From contig JACRAZ010000107.1 of NCBI GenBank assembly GCA_016213205.1, positions 87,158-151,157 on the forward strand: a stretch of DNA of 64,000 nucleotides. The letters are read 5' to 3'. The translations under genes and the position numbers were made by a program. Each line of letters opens with the position of its first letter. Positions within the stretch are counted from its first letter, which is position 1. Positions 62,101-64,000 of this stretch are shown piece by piece. The notes below the pieces were generated by a model. It saw only the letters and a list, made by a program, of their open reading frames with translations, had not been told where the DNA came from and searched no databases. The stretch comes from Burkholderiales bacterium. Lineage in GTDB: Bacteria; Pseudomonadota; Gammaproteobacteria; Burkholderiales; Burkholderiaceae_C.

Positions 62101-62489
62101 CGCAGCTGCGCGTGCCCTGCTTCACGGTGGTGGTGCGCAAGGGCTACGGCCTGGGGGCGCAGGCCATGGCGGTGGGCGGCTTCGATGCGCCGGTGTTCAC
62201 CATCTCCTGGCCCAGCGGCGAATTCGGCGGCATGGGGCTGGAAGGCGCGGTGCGCCTGGGCTACCGCAAGGAGCTGGAAGCGGTGGCCGATGCGCGTGAG
62301 CGCGAGGCGCTGTACCAGAAGCTGGTGGCCCAGCAGTACGCCAAGGGCTCGGCGATCAACATGGCGACGATGCTCGAGATCGACGCGGTGATCGACCCCG
62401 CCGATACGCGCCGCTGGCTGCTGCAGGGGCTGGACAGCGCCGCACGCAAGCCGCGCGACACCACGCGGCGCTTCATCGACGGCTGGTAG
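59199..62489 (+). CDS. Single-chain biotin-dependent acyl-CoA carboxylase (BC-BCCP-CT)
   Basis: 1096 residues. Biotin carboxylase from 1 to about 450 (LVANRGEIAVRLIRAAHDLG, AVAGGGGRGMR, EANPRLQVEHTVTEAVTG). The biotin carrier domain follows, with the biotin lysine Lys527 in LEAMKMQHGL. The carboxyltransferase occupies about 590-1096 (AGTQGMRNHAKTDRLLGLAH, GGGGRPGDVDMP, GYGLGAQAMAVGGFDAPVFT). All three parts in one chain match the single-chain long-chain acyl-CoA carboxylases known from Proteobacteria and Mycobacterium. The stop lies 17 bases inside the convergent acyltransferase gene. Confidence 0.93.
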   Translation: MLKKLLVANRGEIAVRLIRAAHDLGIATVAVFARDDANALHRTLATEAVALPLTGPAAYLDIAALIETAQRHGCDAVHPGYGFLSERADFAEACARAGLVFVGPTPAQLLLFGDKARARALAAEHGVPLLPGTGEAGLAEVQAFFAAQRANDPHCGVMLKAVAGGGGRGMRAVESPEQLPEAFARCSAEAQAAFGVGAVYAERLIPRARHIEVQVVGDGRQVVALGERECTLQRRFQKLVEIAPSPTLAPALRGQLVQAALTLARAAGYQSLGTFEFLVDDESAELPFVFIEANPRLQVEHTVTEAVTGLDLVQIQLAIAAGQPLGALGLDAHALPPARGFAVQWRINAETLDAQGQARPASGTLTQCELAQGPGVRVDSQARQGLAPSPHYDSLLAKLIVHHPSPRFDDVLRRSQRALAECRIAGLATNLPLLRTLAAHEALHHNAVHTRWLEQHWPALQPQLAAHTDDAPMPLPGAAADTPAEEAVPPGLIALRAPMAGRVVQFNAAEGEVLAAGAEVMVLEAMKMQHGLAVPEAARIEALRVAVGDFVDEGRLLMLLAPSDAAAADEAAAHAHDPDHIRADLQRILDRTALTLDAARPEAMAKRHAAGGRSARENIADLCDEGSFIEYGAYAIAAQTRRRPVEELVRQTPADGMVTGIGTINAAAFGPELSRCAVMSYDYTVLAGTQGMRNHAKTDRLLGLAHELKLPTVLFAEGGGGRPGDVDMPIVAGLNNHTFSQFAALSGKVPVLGIVHGRCYAGNAALVGCADTIIATEAANIGMGGPAMIEGGGLGVFRPEEIGPAAELHVNGVIDLLVKDEAAAVAAARQYLAYFQGRTAHWQAGDARALRHAVPENRLRVYDMRALITALADTGSVLELRAGFGRGMITALVRIEGRPLGLIANNPHHLGGAIDPEAADKAARFMQLCDAHGLPLISLCDTPGFMVGPDIERQAQVRHACRMFLAAAQLRVPCFTVVVRKGYGLGAQAMAVGGFDAPVFTISWPSGEFGGMGLEGAVRLGYRKELEAVADAREREALYQKLVAQQYAKGSAINMATMLEIDAVIDPADTRRWLLQGLDSAARKPRDTTRRFIDGW

Positions 62490-63642
62490 CCGGCCGCCGG
62501 CGGGCCACCAGCCGGTCGATCGCCAGCGCCAGCAGCCAGTAGCCGGCCAGGTTGGCCAGCGCGAACAGCAGCGAGCCCTGCCGTGGGTCGGCCGCCAGCG
62601 GCTCGAACACCGTGTGCCAGGCCCAGTCCATCGGGTTCGTGAAGCGTGTGCTGCCGGTCGTGTTCACGCCGTCGTGCCAGCGCAGCAGTGCCTGGCAGCG
62701 CGGCACCAGGCCGCTGGCCACGTACACCGGCAGCGCGTGGCGGCCGAACAGTTCGGCCGCGCGCAGCACCACGCCGTCACGGCCGCGGCCTTCCACGTGG
62801 AAGATCAAGCCCGCCAGCAGCACCAGCGCCCAGGCCGTGCTCAGCAGCACGTAGGGGCTGGTCCAGAGCTTCTTGTTCACCGGCATCACGAACTGCCACG
62901 CGAAGGCGGCCGCGAACAGCCCCAGCGCCATGCCGGCCAGCCAGCGCAGGGCCTGTGCATCGAGCGGCTGGCGCAGCAGGCGTTCGCCCACCCAGTAGCC
63001 CAGCAGCACCTGGGCCACCGCCGGTGCGGTGCTGGCCAGGCCTTCGGGGTCGAAGGGCACGCCTTCGCCGCGGTAAAGATGGCTTGTGCCGAGCAGCCCC
63101 CGGTCCAGCGCCGTGCCGAACCAGCCCTGCAGGCTGTACGGGTCGGCCGCATCGCCCAGGCCCACGCAGGCCGCCCAGTAGCCCAGCAGCAGCCCGGCCA
63201 CCCACCACAAGACCCCCCGCTGGCCGGTGGCGCGCACGATCAGCACCGCTGCGCCCCAGGCCAGCGCAATGCGCTGCAGCACGCCCATCAGGCGCAGCGT
63301 GTCCAGGCTGCGCCAGGCCAGTTCGCCCTGTGCATCCCAACGCACAAAAGGCGCGGCATTGAGCAGCAGCCCCAGGCCGAAGATCAGCGCCACGCGGCGC
63401 GCCAGCTTGCCGGCCAGCTCGGCGGCCGGCAAGCGTTCCAGCCCGGGCATCGAACAGGCCAGCGCATTGCCCACCGCGAACAGGAAGAACGGAAACACCA
63501 GGTCGGTGGGCGTGCAGCCATGCCAATCAGCATGGGCCAGCGGCGGGTACACCGCGCGGAAGCTGCCGGGGTTGTTCACCACGATCATCAGCGCCACGGT
63601 GGCGCCGCGGAAGGCATCCAGCGAGCGGAAGCGGGTGGTCAT
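62473..63642 (-). CDS. COG4299-type membrane acyltransferase (DUF5009 / HGSNAT-like)
   Basis: 389 residues, about ten membrane segments. MTTRFRSLDAFRGATVALMI and VVNNPGSFRAVYPPLAHADW are the conserved start of the family that includes human heparan-alpha-glucosaminide acetyltransferase; the DWHGCTPTDLVFPFFLF segment carries the catalytic-type His. Bacterial members may acylate cell-surface sugars. Partner unknown. Convergent with, and overlapping, the carboxylase gene. Confidence 0.85.
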   Translation of the reverse strand: MTTRFRSLDAFRGATVALMIVVNNPGSFRAVYPPLAHADWHGCTPTDLVFPFFLFAVGNALACSMPGLERLPAAELAGKLARRVALIFGLGLLLNAAPFVRWDAQGELAWRSLDTLRLMGVLQRIALAWGAAVLIVRATGQRGVLWWVAGLLLGYWAACVGLGDAADPYSLQGWFGTALDRGLLGTSHLYRGEGVPFDPEGLASTAPAVAQVLLGYWVGERLLRQPLDAQALRWLAGMALGLFAAAFAWQFVMPVNKKLWTSPYVLLSTAWALVLLAGLIFHVEGRGRDGVVLRAAELFGRHALPVYVASGLVPRCQALLRWHDGVNTTGSTRFTNPMDWAWHTVFEPLAADPRQGSLLFALANLAGYWLLALAIDRLVARRRPATSRR

Positions 63643-64000
63643 CGGGGCTGGGGTGTCATGTCAGGGGATGCGCCCGCTGCGGGCTCGCTGGGGCGCATGG
63701 CGCATGGGCCTCGCGAAAGTGTCCGACAGTTATCGGCCCGTTGCGGTCTTTGGTCGCGTTGCAGAGCAGACGCTCGAAGGCTGGCGCGCCAAAGGCGCGG
63801 GCCCTCGGCCTGCGGCGCACGGCTCCGGCGGTCGGCCCTGCGGGCCGACTGCCCGGTCTTGGTCGCTTCGGGGGGCGCGCTGTCGGATTTGTCTCCGCGC
63901 GCTGCGCGCGCTGCGACCAGCGCCAGCGAGTCAGTTGGGAAAGCGGGCCCTGCGGGCCCGCCGCCCCCCGAACCGCCCAAGCCCGGCGCCTGCGAACGCG
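63643..64000. other. Non-coding GC-rich tail with repeated hairpins
   Basis: No credible gene is present. Two hairpins have matching design: GTCGGCCC-TGC-GGGCCGAC (63831-63849) and GCGGGCCC-TGC-GGGCCCGC (63943-63961), with the same TGC loop. Another inverted pair, ATGCGCCC and GGGGCGCAT, lies at 63668-63698. The phrase GGTCTT(T)GGTCGC occurs twice (about 63746 and 63855). This resembles repeat-rich intergenic DNA of Burkholderiales. A 114-codon open frame on the minus strand (63639-63980) is Pro/Arg/Ala-rich and likely chance. Confidence 0.6.

Noticed and set aside
63639..63980. Minus-strand open frame of 114 codons near the right edge
   Set aside because: Pro/Arg/Ala-rich product without family resemblance, overlapping the hairpin cluster and the acyltransferase start region.

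Overview
The window is high-GC bacterial chromosome, densely packed with genes of Burkholderiales type (Betaproteobacteria; the Rubrivivax/Leptothrix/Ideonella-like lineage is my best guess). Reasons: the rpsP-rimM-trmD-rplS ribosomal operon, the perM-hda-HAD-pcnB-folK cluster, the rpsT / DUF3579 / argD-argF neighbourhood, a small H-NS-family protein with an Ala/Lys-rich linker, kynBUA, and PiT with a DUF47 partner. I see no rRNA or tRNA gene, CRISPR array, insertion sequence, integrase or prophage gene. All genes are intact except dnaE, which is cut by the left edge.

Layout. 1-8.3 kb: dnaE (partial, minus strand), a periplasmic cyclophilin, TrhO tRNA hydroxylase, an alpha/beta hydrolase, a DUF599 membrane protein, a pirin with a divergent LysR regulator, gluQ and an FKBP. 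8.3-14.9 kb: a peptidoglycan-binding/Cys-hydrolase protein, a DUF2087 protein, orn, an M48 protease, pterin dehydratase, rsgA, a CobD/CbiB-like membrane protein and a CoA-type Nudix hydrolase. 14.9-17.1 kb: the ribosomal operon on the minus strand, with a recognisable promoter and terminator. 17.3-20 kb: GNAT, TM2-like protein, phosphate transporter and DUF47. 20-27 kb: folK, pcnB, HAD phosphatase, hda and perM form one tightly overlapping minus-strand operon; SirB1-like protein and murJ follow. 27.1-30.2 kb: rpsT, DUF3579, argD, argF.

30.3-41.5 kb is more accessory: a phosphoesterase overlapping a Ser/Thr kinase-USP fusion, a sulfite dehydrogenase (SorAB type) divergent from a substrate-binding-protein/rhodanese fusion, a YkgJ-type protein, the kynurenine pathway operon, a TolB-like lipoprotein, and two small monooxygenase-like proteins with a LysR regulator. 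41.5-47.6 kb: M1-type peptidase, periplasmic HtrA protease behind three 11-bp-spaced direct repeats, H-NS-like protein, amidase and FAD oxidoreductase.

47.6-64 kb: a TonB receptor / YfiR / CHASE8-GGDEF-EAL operon (likely c-di-GMP signalling across the envelope), a two-subunit molybdenum hydroxylase, a serine hydrolase, then a TetR regulator divergent from an acyl-CoA ligase and a single-chain biotin-dependent acyl-CoA carboxylase, and a COG4299-type membrane acyltransferase. The last 358 bases are non-coding and rich in GC hairpins. The best candidates for new biology are the kinase/phosphoesterase pair, the TonB-YfiR-cyclase operon, the rhodanese fusion beside sulfite oxidation, and the TetR-ligase-carboxylase module. 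None of them can be called novel without database searches.
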